Assembly (NCBI GenBank): GCA_004352715.1
Contig: SCFE01000104.1
Location: forward strand, 871,771 to 935,770
DNA length: 64,000 nt
Direction: 5' to 3'
Source: Hofstenia miamia
Lineage: Eukaryota; Xenacoelomorpha; Acoela
Made by a program: the position numbers and the translations under genes
The notes under the pieces: generated by a model
Database searches by the model: none
What the model was told of the DNA's origin: nothing
What the model saw: the letters and a program-made list of their open reading frames with translations, nothing else
In this document: in pieces, positions 11,310 through 21,958 of the stretch
Layout: each line of letters begins with the position of its first letter
How positions within the stretch are numbered: the stretch's first letter is position 1

Positions 11310-12479
11310 GATCATCTAACCAGCTCTTCTAAGCTGGATATCAAGATATTTAGATATAGTTTGTACTTCTCTTCTAATTTTGTTATTGGAGGTAAACCGT
11401 GAAATTTGATAAAATTCATAATATTGTGAATTGCGAGTTTCAGGTTGTGGTTTACTTGACTACTGGGTAGTAAGCAACTTTCCTGGGTGGGTAGTAGATT
11501 GCTAGAAAATGAAATGAAAAAGTCTGAATTTTTAAACACGATGAGCGCCTATATGCCCCCATCCTTAGCATCAAAAATTTATTAATGGGGTGCTGGTCCC
11601 CCATTGGCCCCCGCCCTACTACACCCCTACCCCATCTAAACAAGCGGAACGCTTAATTTTGAACATACTGAATGTGATCGTAATTTTTCTGAATTTGTTA
11701 TGAATTTTTCTTGAAATCGATCGTACTTTTTCTTAATTTGATCCTACTTTTTTTAAATTGATCCTGTAGAAGAGTAGGATCTAGTTGGTCTGGTAATTTT
11801 TATATATAAAGATAAATATCTACACATTATACGCTACTTGCTATAGCAATGCATTTACGAATTTGTCATTTTGAAATTCGTAAATCTGGCTCCTTCACTG
11901 TATACCTTACCTACCGAGAAAATCACAATTATGTTAGTTTCAAATCTGTTTGATAATGATTAACACTAAAATATAAATAAATATAACAAATAGTTTCATG
12001 TTTTCACTTCTAACGGAGAATTATTTTTGAAGTATTGAATTTTCTAAGCCATGGGTCGTGTTATTGAGGAAATCTTTTCCTAAATTTAGTGCTAACCAGG
12101 GCTTAGAGTAATTAATTGTTAAAGTGTTAATGAAAATTAACTGTGAGTTAAAAATGATTGTGCATATTAAATTAACGTTTTAGTTCAGCGCTTTGTCACT
12201 AGGAGATAATTGTGCGCTTCAAAATTTTAACGCGTTGGCGCGTTAGAGAATATATATATATATATATATATATATNTGTACAATGTTTAATTTGGAAAAC
12301 ATTACAAGTAAAAGGCTACAATGTGGTTTCAAATTACTGGGTAATACTCTTCCTATCCATAATTTTCCATAATTTCAGTTGCTTACATAAACATAGTTTA
12401 ACTCATTTTTTGCCAACTTCCAAAACACACTATTTCATTTACAAAAACACAATTTCATTTCTAATCAACCAAAATATTT
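11310..12479. other. AT-rich non-coding DNA
   Basis: Contains a C-rich patch at 11590-11635 and a (TA)n tract at 12248-12275 ending in a single N (12276). No gene recognised. Confidence 0.6.
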
Positions 12480-12900
12480 TTTATATAAATGGAAACTAAA
12501 ATTTACATAAATAATCATTCAATTAAAATATATTTTACCATTTGCAAGATAAAAAATGACTACATCAGAGTATTTTTTGTAGATGAGCAGATTTCAGTTG
12601 ATGAACAAATAATCATCAGAGAATATATAATTATATTGTCTTGCATGGAAACTAATTGTGTATAAATATACAATATATTAATTAGATTATACCATCTTTT
12701 GCAAAATAAATTAGATATTAGGAGCACTGGAGGGAATGGATATTTTTTCAGTTGTTGAGCAAACAATCATCAGAGAATATAGAATTACACCATCTTGCAT
12801 GGAAACTAAATGTTTGTATAAATAAACAATATATTAATTAGATTATACCATCTTTACAAAAGTAAAACATGCACATAGGAAGCATTGAGGGGAGCTGGTT
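12480..12900. repeat. Diverged tandem repeat, about 150-bp unit, three copies
   Basis: The segments atggaaactaa..., attagattataccatctttt and aatcatcagagaatata recur with a period near 153 bp (aatcatcag at 12611 and 12764). An older, more diverged copy begins near 12488. The last two copies are clearly homologous along their length. Confidence 0.7.
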
Positions 12901-12965
12901 TTCTTCTTCAGTAGCAAATTATTCAAACCAAGGATTTTCTAAACAAAAAATNATATATATATATA

Positions 12966-14345
12966 GTAACGGATTCAAGTAAATACATAATATTTTTATT
13001 CAAGAAAAGGAAGTCTTCGACAAAAAACTATTGCAACTAAAAATTGTAAGGAAATTTTGAAAGAAGTTTTTAGAGAAATTTTCAGCATAGGAATTCAGCC
13101 TCCTAGATTATATGGACTAGCAAAAGTTCATAAAATGTTCAAGATCATCAATTTAGGCATGTACTGCGAATGATGAGATCATACAATTTTAAATTATCGA
13201 AATGACTTGACAACATTTTTAAGCCATTCATTCAAAGAAAGTACAATTTAGTAAATGCAGCAGATTTCCTAGAAACACAAAAAACTGTCTTCAACACCAA
13301 CAACGAAAAAGTATCAATTATGGCAAATTTGGTGTCAAAATTTTTTTTACGGAGATACTTACTGAAAAATCAATGAATCATAGGTCCATACTTAATCTCA
13401 TTCCTGAAGATCAAGTTATTGTTTCAACATGAAACTCAGATTAGCATGTTAAAATGTTAAATTCATGTTCAATATCTCTGTATATGAAGAAATTGATGGA
13501 ATGACAATGGGCTCATTATTAGCTTCAAAAACTGTTGCGCTTAACATTGATTTGATTGAATCTAAATTTGATTTATTAAACAGTCGAAAGTCATAAATAT
13601 ACTATAAGGTATGTCGCTGTCTAAAAAACCAAGTTGAAGAACTAAAATTTACTTTTGAAATAGAAAAGGCTCAATCACTAAAACAGAAACAACATTGTAT
13701 ATGAATGTAGGGGCGTATGCAATTTTCTCTTGCAGGGGAGGGCGCATCTAAGTCATGCTCAAGTGAATTACAAAAGCGGATCAATGCCCCAAATTTTTGA
13801 AAGAATTGATAAAATGCATTTCATCGCGTTGATTTATGAAATTTTTCAATATTTTCAAAAAAATTTTTGATTTAACCAAGCAAAATCCATTTTGAAATTC
13901 TGACGGAGACATTCCCCAATTTCCCCCTTGCGTACGCCACTGTATAATACCAGCTGCTACGTGATTGTATATCCTTTGTGAATCGGAATATGAAGTGAAA
14001 CATAAAATAAATACAATTATGTGTGTAATTGAAAAGAACAAGACAAGACTCTACAAATTATATCAACGTCATTGAAGTAGTTAACACAATTTTAGAAAAT
14101 AATGGATATCCTCACAGATTTTACTAAAAGACATGTAGATCAACAATATAGCCAACACAAATCAAACGAAGCACCAAACTGAATTTGGATATATTGGAAA
14201 CTACCATATATCAGTAACAAAGTTGCTGTTACGTTCACGAATATCGTTCAGGTCAATTAAAATCCGAAATTTACCAGCATCAATAAAAGAAGAAAATTTT
14301 CAAATAATTTTAAATAAACATAGCATCAATATATTTTAGTGAACG

Positions 14346-14347
<2 letters not shown>
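12966..14347 (+). mobile_element. Penelope-like element relic 1 (RT domain and linker)
   Basis: Translating forward across several stops and shifts gives GIQPPRLYGLAKVHK (from about 13089), the Penelope-type YGL-x-K-x-HK motif. Next come a segment reading KYNLVNAADFLETQKTVF (about 13240) and DGMTMGSLLASKTVALNIDL (about 13495), equivalent to the DG-x-x-MGS-x-L motif of the RT. After the inserted short element, ILENNGYPHRF (about 14090) is the conserved segment between RT and GIY-YIG endonuclease. The endonuclease is missing. Both ends abut (TA)n tracts (12951-12965 and 14348-14380). Confidence 0.8.
13708..13943 (-). mobile_element. Short GTACGC-ended element, copy 3, inserted in the Penelope relic
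   Basis: Reverse orientation relative to copies 1 and 2. Ends are aggggcgtatgca on the left and tgcgtacgccactg on the right. The interior contains the tcaatattttcaaaaaaatt and gcaaaatccattttgaaat parts shared with copy 2. It lies between the RT segment and the NGYP segment of the Penelope-like relic, so it is younger than that insertion. The trinucleotide gta borders both ends, but I cannot prove a target duplication. Confidence 0.75.

Positions 14348-14381
<34 letters not shown>
14348..14381. repeat. (TA)n microsatellite
   Basis: Uninterrupted AT dinucleotide run between the Penelope relic and the CR1-like LINE. Confidence 0.95.
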
Positions 14382-14383
<2 letters not shown>

Positions 14384-16442
14384 TAATGTGCTTTTCTAAA
14401 GACAGATGAAATTTATAGGAATTCCGGAACAAAATGAGAAATTTAAGGTCGATAGACAGCTTCAGGACATGAACGAAATTGATAAGATAATTCAGGATCT
14501 AGGTATATCTGCGAAAATTGATGAATTCACTAGGCCTGGAAGATATGCCAAAGATAAAGCTCGGCCCATCCTTGTCACATTCAACAATGTATGGGATGCT
14601 AGACTGTGTAGAACAAGGTCGCTCAAGAAAAACTACACCACAATAGAAACATCCTAATTATTCCTGGGCTTTTGCTGCAAGACAGGTCAGCCGAGAAGAT
14701 CATCCTGAAAAAACGATATGAGCTTTTTAAACAGGGCATTGACAAATCGAGACTGAAAATAAAGAATCTCAAACTCTACCAAGATAATGTAGAAGTTGAC
14801 ATCGCATGACTAGATACAGCGATACCAAAACTCTTGCTCTTGAATGCAAAATCATTGAAAAAACCTCCTGCGAAACAACTTCTTCAATCTGATCTCCTAC
14901 ATCACTGTATCGATCTATGTTTGCTTCCCGAAACTTGGGTGAAATTGTCCGATGAATTATTTCTTGTAGATATCCCTGGGTACTGTCTATCCTATTCTAA
15001 ACCAAATAAACGGCGGAGTTTTTGCAGCATATATCTCTGAATCCAAACCCCATTCCATGCAGAACTAGAAAGTCTTTGGCTATGTGTTAGCTCTCAAATT
15101 AAGTTGGTGTTTTGTCTTATATATATTACCTACCGGAAATCAATAAGTCAGAGGCATATATAGAACACGTCGTCCTTAACTACGAGTACTTTTTATTGGT
15201 GTGGCTGAACTCTGCTTTTATAGTTGCAGGTGACTTTAATGATTTTACTGTTGAAAATTTGATGCTATCCTGTCCTGTTATAAAACTCTTCGATGGGCCA
15301 ACTCGCAAATGAAGACAATTGGATTTCATTCTCGCTACTCATCCTCAACTGTTTGGTGAATCCTACACTATTTCTACTGTTTGACACGTGATCACTTGGG
15401 AATTATCTGTGAAGCTAGGCGAAAGCCTGCACAATGTCAACACTATGACTCTTAATGGAGCTGATATAGTCAGATTTTTCTCGTTAGACCTCAGCAATGC
15501 GTTTGATTGTGTGCCACACTCTTTGGTGGCAGACAATTTGAGAGCATGATGTCCCACGCTAAGCCCATTTATCTACAATGTTACCTACGGGGATGAAACT
15601 TCCGAAATTTGTCACACTAATTGTGGAGTTCCTCAGAGGACGGTGTTGGGTCCTCCTGCTTTTAGTGTTTCCTATTCAAGTTTGAAATCTGAGGATGTTT
15701 CGATGTTACTTGTGAAATATGGTGATGACCTGACTACTACTCTTTTTATGTGCTTGGTTTGTGATCTCACTGAAATACTCTTATGGCAACTCATGACTTG
15801 GTGCTCACTGAATAAAGCGAAGTCAAAGGTGCTTCGTATTTGTTGCAAAATTGATCCTAAACTATTGTCAACAGTCCATGGTATACCAGTCATTGAAGAA
15901 CTCTCACTCCTGGTATCACTTTTAATTCGAATCTCTCTTTCCTCCCACATATCCGAAAACCACAAAAAGAGCTGCTTCAAATTTTTATCTCCTTATGAAA
16001 CTCCGGCACAGGAGTTGTCAACGTCTGAACTAGAAACTCTCGTCTGAACTAGAAACTCTCGTATTGTCCATTTTCACGTTCGGTATTACCTGCTGGGGAG
16101 GTTCACATCAATCCGCACTAGAACTTTTCGATGACCTCCAAAAATGTGCTGCTCGCACAGGAATAATCCGCGAGTATACGCCAGTAAAGGAGCTCATTTG
16201 CAAGGCAGATGACCGGCTCTACCGGAAAATAGCTGACAACATCAACCACTCCCTCCGAACACTCCTGCCTTAGCGGTCGCACTATGCTGCTGAAAAACTG
16301 AGAGCGAAGCGACCCCGACTGAACACGTTTAAAACTAATTTCTTTCAGAATCTATTCCCCAATAGTCACCTGCGTCAACTTCATGGGTATTGATTTAGGA
16401 TTTTTTATGTTGATTAAGATGTATTTTTTGAAGAAAATAAAA

Positions 16443-16443
<1 letters not shown>
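14382..16443 (+). mobile_element. CR1/L2-like LINE relic, internally deleted, with (ATT)n tail
   Basis: Order of recognisable parts on the plus strand: (1) ORF1 C-terminus, about 14406-14810, with IIQDLGISAKIDEFTRPGRY, RPILVTFNNVWDARL and, in a shifted frame, KRYELFKQGIDKSRLKIKNL; (2) start of the APE-type endonuclease, 14834-15030, LLNAKSLKKPPAKQ and LCLLPETWVK; (3) endonuclease end, about 15210-15310, IVAGDFND and DGPTRK; (4) RT fragments, 15480-15850, FSLDLSNAFDCVPHSLV, GVPQRTVLGPPAF and LLVKYGDDLTT; (5) C-terminal segment, 16055-16270, FGITCWGGSHQSALELFDDL. The middle of the RT is deleted and there are many stops, so it is dead. Its 3' end (gaagaaaataaaac) runs straight into the (ATT)n tract. 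Confidence 0.85.

Positions 16444-16503
<60 letters not shown>
16444..16503. repeat. (ATT)n microsatellite, left half
   Basis: About 20 ATT units directly at the 3' end of the CR1-like LINE and directly at the 3' end of the minus-strand R4/Dong-like element. Read on the minus strand it is (TAA)n. Confidence 0.95.
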
Positions 16504-19127
16504 TCATTTCTTCTCAAAGCTTCATGCTGGTATCCCTCTAACTGTTTCTAAAAATGCTGCCTTCTCTGCTACTGCTCCTCCCCACTTTGGTACTCCCAAC
16601 TCCTCCAAGTATTTCTTATGCTTCTTACTCACTGCTCCTAGTGCTCCTACAACTACCGGTACTACTTCAACTTTCTTTAATTTCCACAGCCTTTCTATTT
16701 GCTCTGCCAACTCCTTGTTCTTGTCTATCTTCTATTTCTTGCTTTCTACATTTCTGTCCTTTGGTACTGCTATGTCTATCACTGTTCCCAATCTTTTCTC
16801 TTTGTCTACCACTACTATGTCTGGACTCCATGCTTCTATTACTTTGTTTGTTTGGATGTTGAAGTCCCACAGTATCTTAACATTCTCATTTTCTATAACT
16901 CCCCGTGGCTTGTCTCCTGCTTCTAACCCATGCTGCCTGCTCAAGCACCAATGTACCATTTCTCCCACTTTGTCATGCCTGAACTTATACTAATTCTGCG
17001 CCAACTTCTCACACGCTGCTATCAGATAATCTACTTTCTCCGCCTCTTACATAGCCTACACTTATCACTTACTTCTACTCTCTGTCTATATGCTTCTTCA
17101 CTCAGTTTGTTCTCATTGCTTGCTCCTGTGCTGCCATTATCAGTGCTTCTACTTCTCCTTTTTGTATTGCCTTCTTTAACCACTTGTTGCTTTCTTCTCT
17201 GTCACATTTTCTGTGTTCCTTCAGTATTTTAAATACATTGACTTCTGCCTATACCTTGTTTGTCTCTCTAATTCCATCGTAATCTGGTATGCTGTCTTTC
17301 CTTCACTCTCATTTTTTTTCCTTAATTCCTTAGTCACCTCCAGTAGTGACCCTCTAGGTTCTGCTTCTACGTATTCCTTTATCCCTAGAACTTCTGCTTC
17401 TACAGTTTCCTCCACACTTAGCAGTGCTTTCCCTCCTTTATGCCTTGCGATGTACAACCTATCAAAATCTCCATTTAAGTTGAATGCTCTCTCTGCTGCT
17501 AGTATCTTCCTTGTCTCCCTGTCTAATTCTCTCAGTTCATTCTTGTTCCACCTAACTATTCCTGCCAAATATCGCAACACTGGTATTGCCCACGTATTAA
17601 TTGCCTTTATGCTGTTTTGCCCATTCAATGCTGACTTCTGTAGTACCTTCCTTACTCTCCTCTTGTATTCTTTTCTTAACCTCGTCCTCATTTATCTGTT
17701 CTATCTTTCTCTATCACACCTAAGTACTTGTACCCCTCATTGACTTCCTCAATCTTATCCCTACTGCTCATCCTCAAACCATCTCCATCTATGCACTTGC
17801 CTCTGGTCATTGTCACTGTCGCACACTTTCCTAATCCAAATTCCAACCCAGGATTTTTGCTTGCTTTCTCCAATGTTTTCACTAGCTTCTGCAACATCTT
17901 CCTTGAACTAGCATACATCTTCAGGTCGTCCATGTACCACAGGTGACTCACTGCTCTACCATTCTTCTCCAACTTATACCCTATACCTGTCTCCTTTAAC
18001 TTTTCTGTAATGGGGATTAAGCTAACTACAAACAGTAGTGGTGCTAAGCTCTCTCCTTGGAATATGCCTCGCCTAAACCTCAATCTGTGCCCGTCTATCT
18101 CAGTCTGCCACTTTCTCACCTCCCTCTCAAGAAACTCAACCCATTTCCGTGAAACTCTATTGACTTCTAGCGTCCTCAATACCCACCTATGTGCTATGCT
18201 GTCATACGCCTTCATGTAGTCTATCCATGTCATTGCTAAGTTTGTCTTTCTTCTTCTACAATGCTCCACTACTGCCTGTTCTATTAACAACTGATCTTTG
18301 CATCCTCTCATCTTTGTCCTACATCCCTTCTGCTCTTCTGTTATCAACCTGTTCTGTTCTATGTAACATGCCAGCCTACTTGAAATCACAGAAGTTAGCA
18401 ATTTCCAAGTTGTTGGCAGACATGTTATTGACCTGAATTTGCTTGCCTCACTGCCTTTCTATGGGTCCTTCTGTATCAGAAATGTCCTTCCCACTACCAT
18501 CCGCTCTGGGCACCCACTCACCACACACTCCTCCAATGCTACTGCTAGTCTTTAATGAACACTTGTGAACTTCTTCAGCTAATACCCATGTACCTCATCT
18601 CTGCCTGGCGCCTTCCAGTTCTTCATCTTCTTTAGAGTCTCCTTCAGCTTTACAGTTGTGATTACTTCTTCTTGCCTGAATTCCTTCTGCATTTGCTCAC
18701 TCTCTATCTCTGATCCCGCATTTCCCCATATATTCTCCCAGAACCTTACTGCGTCCTCGCCTGCTCTAGCTGTAGCTTTTTCTCCTGCATCTAGTTCTTT
18801 GTAGAAGCTTCCTTCTTGGGTCTCGAACTTCATATTGTCTCTTGCCTGATTTGTGCTTGCCCTATATTTTCTCAGTTTCTCAACTTCTGCAACTAATCTC
18901 TGCTTAAGCTCTTCTCTTGCAGTTTCTATAGTCTTGCCCTTATATACCCTGCACCTGCCCTGTACTGCCTTACTTGTCCTGATCTTACCTATTTGCTGCC
19001 TAATCTTTGCCACTTTATTCTCAATGCTTTCCGCCCATGCCGGCTTTCTGTCTCTCTTATCTTCTCGTCGTCTTTTCTTTTTCATGTCCATGCCTACATT
19101 TTTCAGCACCTAACATGCGCCTGGATA
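16504..19127 (-). mobile_element. R4/Dong-like non-LTR retrotransposon, 5'-truncated, inserted in (TAA)n
   Basis: A 2.6-kb block, markedly less AT-rich than the surroundings, coding on the minus strand and flanked on both sides by (TAA)n as read in its own direction (19197-19128 upstream, 16503-16444 downstream). The protein has an RT followed by a restriction-like endonuclease, the architecture of R2/R4/NeSL-type elements. Insertion into TAA repeats is an established habit of Dong elements (described in Bombyx mori). The 3' untranslated part is very short: the last coding residue is within 20 bp of the repeat. The N-terminal zinc-finger/Myb region expected in full-length relatives is missing. 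Confidence 0.85.
16522..19109 (-). pseudogene. R4/Dong-like polyprotein (RT plus restriction-like endonuclease), broken by stops
   Basis: From 19109 to 17688 a single minus-strand frame runs through the N-terminal linker (KPAWAESIENKVAKIRQQIG), LKKMKNWKAPGRDEVHGY and the RT core. Only three nonsense codons interrupt it, all between 18400 and 18585. The RT shows KAYDSIAHRWVL, RRGIFQGESLAPLLFVVSLI and the catalytic HLWYMDDLKMYA box, then NEGYKYLGV. One frameshift near 17690 leads into LRKEYKRRVRKVL, RYLAGIVRWNKNEL and DRLYIARHKGGKALLSVEE (17691-17221). A damaged stretch (17220-17000) holds a CRLC half of the zinc knuckle. Then 16968-16732 carries SPDIVVVDKEKRLGTVIDIA, the PD...D endonuclease core, and 16710-16522 ends with VEVVPVVVGALGAV. 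Few lesions for its length suggest a fairly recent copy. Plus-strand open frames here are antisense shadows. Confidence 0.85.
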
Positions 19128-19134
19128 GTTATTA

Positions 19135-19184
<50 letters not shown>

Positions 19185-19197
19185 GTTACTATTATTC
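19128..19197. repeat. (ATT)n microsatellite, right half, with GTT interruptions
   Basis: About 23 ATT units with a few GTT variants at either edge. Together with 16444-16503 it brackets the R4/Dong-like element. Confidence 0.95.
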
Positions 19198-19199
19198 AA

Positions 19200-20055
19200 T
19201 ACATATATATATTTGAGACATCTAAATCAGTTAAAAATTTAGACAAGTTTCTCAACTGAACTAAAGGAAAATATAAATATATTCCATTCACTATAAATCT
19301 AGAACTATTGATTTTATCTTGTGTTGTTTATCAAGTAATTTTTCTTATTTTTGTCCAACAATTTTATGATGTTTTGATCTTAGTAATATCTTAAAATTCC
19401 CTTTCTTGATTTCATGGTGATGTAGATATATTTCAGAATTTAATTTCCTCTTATGTGTTCTCTTATCCTTGTTCCTCGATGCGTGATTTATTGCAATCGT
19501 CACATTCATATTGGTAAATTACAGAAGAAACTAATTTCTTGGGGATAAGATCTTTGTTCCTGAAGATCTTTTTTGGCGGAAAGTTATTAATTTTGGCACA
19601 ATCTCGGTGAATTTTAATTTGATGATCAATATTTTGATTCTTTCTTTGAAAAATTTAAATTGGTTGGAGAAAAACGGAAGCTTTACATATATTAGACAAA
19701 TATTGTTCTTATCATTGTCTGTTTCATGAAGTTGTTTTTTGTTACTTTCGTTAAGCATCTTGGTTGAATATTTTTTAATGATTTTAATGGGATAGCTGTT
19801 GTGAAAAATGTTATGTGTTCCATTCGTTTGATCTGTGTAATTTGATTCAATAATGCTGTAATTGTGTTTAAATTGTATAACATATTGCAATTCGAAAATA
19901 TGGAATATATGGGTCTGAATTTTTTTATAATTATCATTAAAATTGTATATTATAACATCTAGAAAGTTAAGATTATGGTCATTTTCGCATTCCATTATAA
20001 ATTTAATTCTGGTTGAATGACAATTCTTGAATTTGATTTGATTTCATCTGTAGTA
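19200..20055 (-). mobile_element. Penelope-like element fragment 2a (RT end, linker and GIY-YIG domain)
   Basis: Read on the minus strand, 20030-19531 gives STRIKFIMECENDHNLNFLD, the E-x-E...L-x-FLDV segment that follows the RT, in an ORF of 154 aa. It continues to VPKLITFRQKRSSGTKI. Past its stop, a shifted frame gives LVSSVIYQYECDDCNKSRIE (about 19540-19480), the start of the GIY-YIG endonuclease (V-Y-x-x-x-C-x-x-C). GNFKILLRSKHHKI (about 19390-19350) matches the NF-x-IL segment near its end. Most of the RT is missing. The downstream end is next to a short (TA)n and the (ATT)n tract. Confidence 0.7.
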
Positions 20056-20075
20056 ACTGGGACGATTGTCAAAAA

Positions 20076-20291
20076 TTGTCATTTCAGAACAAGAGAAAAA
20101 GAGCATATAACAGGCATCTAAGATCGACAATATTTGTGCATAGACATCACCCAAACATACATAATTTTACAGTATTAAAAATAACCAAAAATTTAAGAAT
20201 AATGGAGAACAAACATAAAGAGCCATTACCGAGTAAGCAATTAAGTTTGAACATATTAAGGATATTTCAAATGCATGTATATTCATAATTA
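20076..20291 (+). mobile_element. Penelope-like element fragment 2b, end of GIY-YIG domain, opposite orientation
   Basis: The plus-strand frame reads HHPNIHNFTVLKITKNLRIM, then LPSKQLSLNILRI. This fits the C-terminus of Penelope endonucleases (N-F-x-V-L-K ... I-x-E ... P-S-L-N). It points away from fragment 2a, giving a head-to-head arrangement. Inverted partial copies next to a Penelope element are a known feature of the group. The call rests on a short, diverged stretch. Confidence 0.5.
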
Positions 20292-20394
20292 AATATACAC
20301 TAGAAGATCATGTAGTTTATTGTAAGTTTTTGTTGCCAAAATTTTGTTTTCACAATGATTTCTTAATATCGAAAACATTTAGCCTACTGGTTTT

Positions 20395-20396
<2 letters not shown>

Positions 20397-20451
<55 letters not shown>
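20397..20451. repeat. (TA)n microsatellite
   Basis: About 27 uninterrupted TA units. Confidence 0.95.
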
Positions 20452-20454
<3 letters not shown>

Positions 20455-20939
20455 TATTTAAGCTGGTTTACTAGTAATAAAATTGCTTCTTAATTTTCGA
20501 TAAACCTTGTGAAATTAATTTATTCCATACTATTGAAACGTCGCAACTCCATTTGAAAAAGGTTAACGTAAATTAGATTTTTAGTACAAGAGTTTTTTCA
20601 TTTTGCAACTCTCTTAAGAGTTTGTTTATTATTCGCTTCTTTCGACTACGTTTCATTAATTATCGAATTTCCAAAGCAGAACTCAAGTAAACTATTTATG
20701 ATTTTTTAACACTTATATACTGAAAGCAATAAAAAATTGAATGTATCCGCTAGAAATTCAAATACTGAATTCATTGACTTGTTTTATAAAGAACTTTTTA
20801 AGTCCATTCTTACGTTATGCTCATCATCTTGTTGCTGTCATAGGATAATTAAGAAACAGCTATCAGCAAAAAATTATATTACATATTTAGAAATCACATT
20901 TGATTGGCTAACTTTAAAACTACTTTTCATATTTACGCA

Positions 20940-21118
20940 ATGGCAGCAGTGGAAATCAGACGTTTCAACGTTACCAACGATCAGCTTTTGGCTTATCTAT
21001 CTGAAGCCCATTATGATGGTAGTTTTACAAACTATATTCAGATATTCTCTGTGACCATCATCTGCTGCTTTGGTATATTTGCCAATTGTGCTGTCTCTTT
21101 CGTAATTGTTAGTCATAA
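20940..21118 (+). CDS. First coding exon of a rhodopsin-like (class A) GPCR
   Basis: The start ATG (20940) has purine at -3 and G at +4. The exon encodes 59 residues plus two bases: a short extracellular N-terminus with one N-glycosylation site (Asn10, NVT), then TM1 at about residues 34-56 (IQIFSVTIICCFGIFANCAV). TM1 contains the G-x-x-x-N spacing with the conserved TM1 asparagine (Asn49), and ends in VIVSH with a basic residue split over the splice site. A consensus donor gtaagt follows at 21119 (phase 2 intron). The intron runs into (TAA)n, (TA)n and the 750-bp gap. I did not find TM2 or later exons in the rest of the window. An earlier in-frame Met (20904) is possible, but the second Met gives the better start context. 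The ligand class cannot be told from TM1. Confidence 0.6.
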
Positions 21119-21180
21119 GTAAGTGCTATTCTTGAAATTGTGATCAATTCTAATAATAATAATAATAATATATATATATA

Positions 21181-21930
21181 NNNNNNNNNNNNNNNNNNNN
21201 NNNNNNNNNNNNNNNNNNNNNNNNNNNNNNNNNNNNNNNNNNNNNNNNNNNNNNNNNNNNNNNNNNNNNNNNNNNNNNNNNNNNNNNNNNNNNNNNNNNN
21301 NNNNNNNNNNNNNNNNNNNNNNNNNNNNNNNNNNNNNNNNNNNNNNNNNNNNNNNNNNNNNNNNNNNNNNNNNNNNNNNNNNNNNNNNNNNNNNNNNNNN
21401 NNNNNNNNNNNNNNNNNNNNNNNNNNNNNNNNNNNNNNNNNNNNNNNNNNNNNNNNNNNNNNNNNNNNNNNNNNNNNNNNNNNNNNNNNNNNNNNNNNNN
21501 NNNNNNNNNNNNNNNNNNNNNNNNNNNNNNNNNNNNNNNNNNNNNNNNNNNNNNNNNNNNNNNNNNNNNNNNNNNNNNNNNNNNNNNNNNNNNNNNNNNN
21601 NNNNNNNNNNNNNNNNNNNNNNNNNNNNNNNNNNNNNNNNNNNNNNNNNNNNNNNNNNNNNNNNNNNNNNNNNNNNNNNNNNNNNNNNNNNNNNNNNNNN
21701 NNNNNNNNNNNNNNNNNNNNNNNNNNNNNNNNNNNNNNNNNNNNNNNNNNNNNNNNNNNNNNNNNNNNNNNNNNNNNNNNNNNNNNNNNNNNNNNNNNNN
21801 NNNNNNNNNNNNNNNNNNNNNNNNNNNNNNNNNNNNNNNNNNNNNNNNNNNNNNNNNNNNNNNNNNNNNNNNNNNNNNNNNNNNNNNNNNNNNNNNNNNN
21901 NNNNNNNNNNNNNNNNNNNNNNNNNNNNNN
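21181..21930. other. Assembly gap (N) inside the GPCR intron, flanked by (TA)n
   Basis: Run of 750 N with (AATAAT)n/(TA)n on the left (21152-21180) and (TA)n on the right (21931-21958). Confidence 0.95.
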
Positions 21931-21958
21931 TATATATATATATATACATATATATATA

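Noticed and set aside
16554-19259. Several plus-strand hydrophobic frames of 70-180 codons
   Set aside because: They are antisense to the R4/Dong-like coding frame, whose RT and endonuclease motifs lie on the minus strand.
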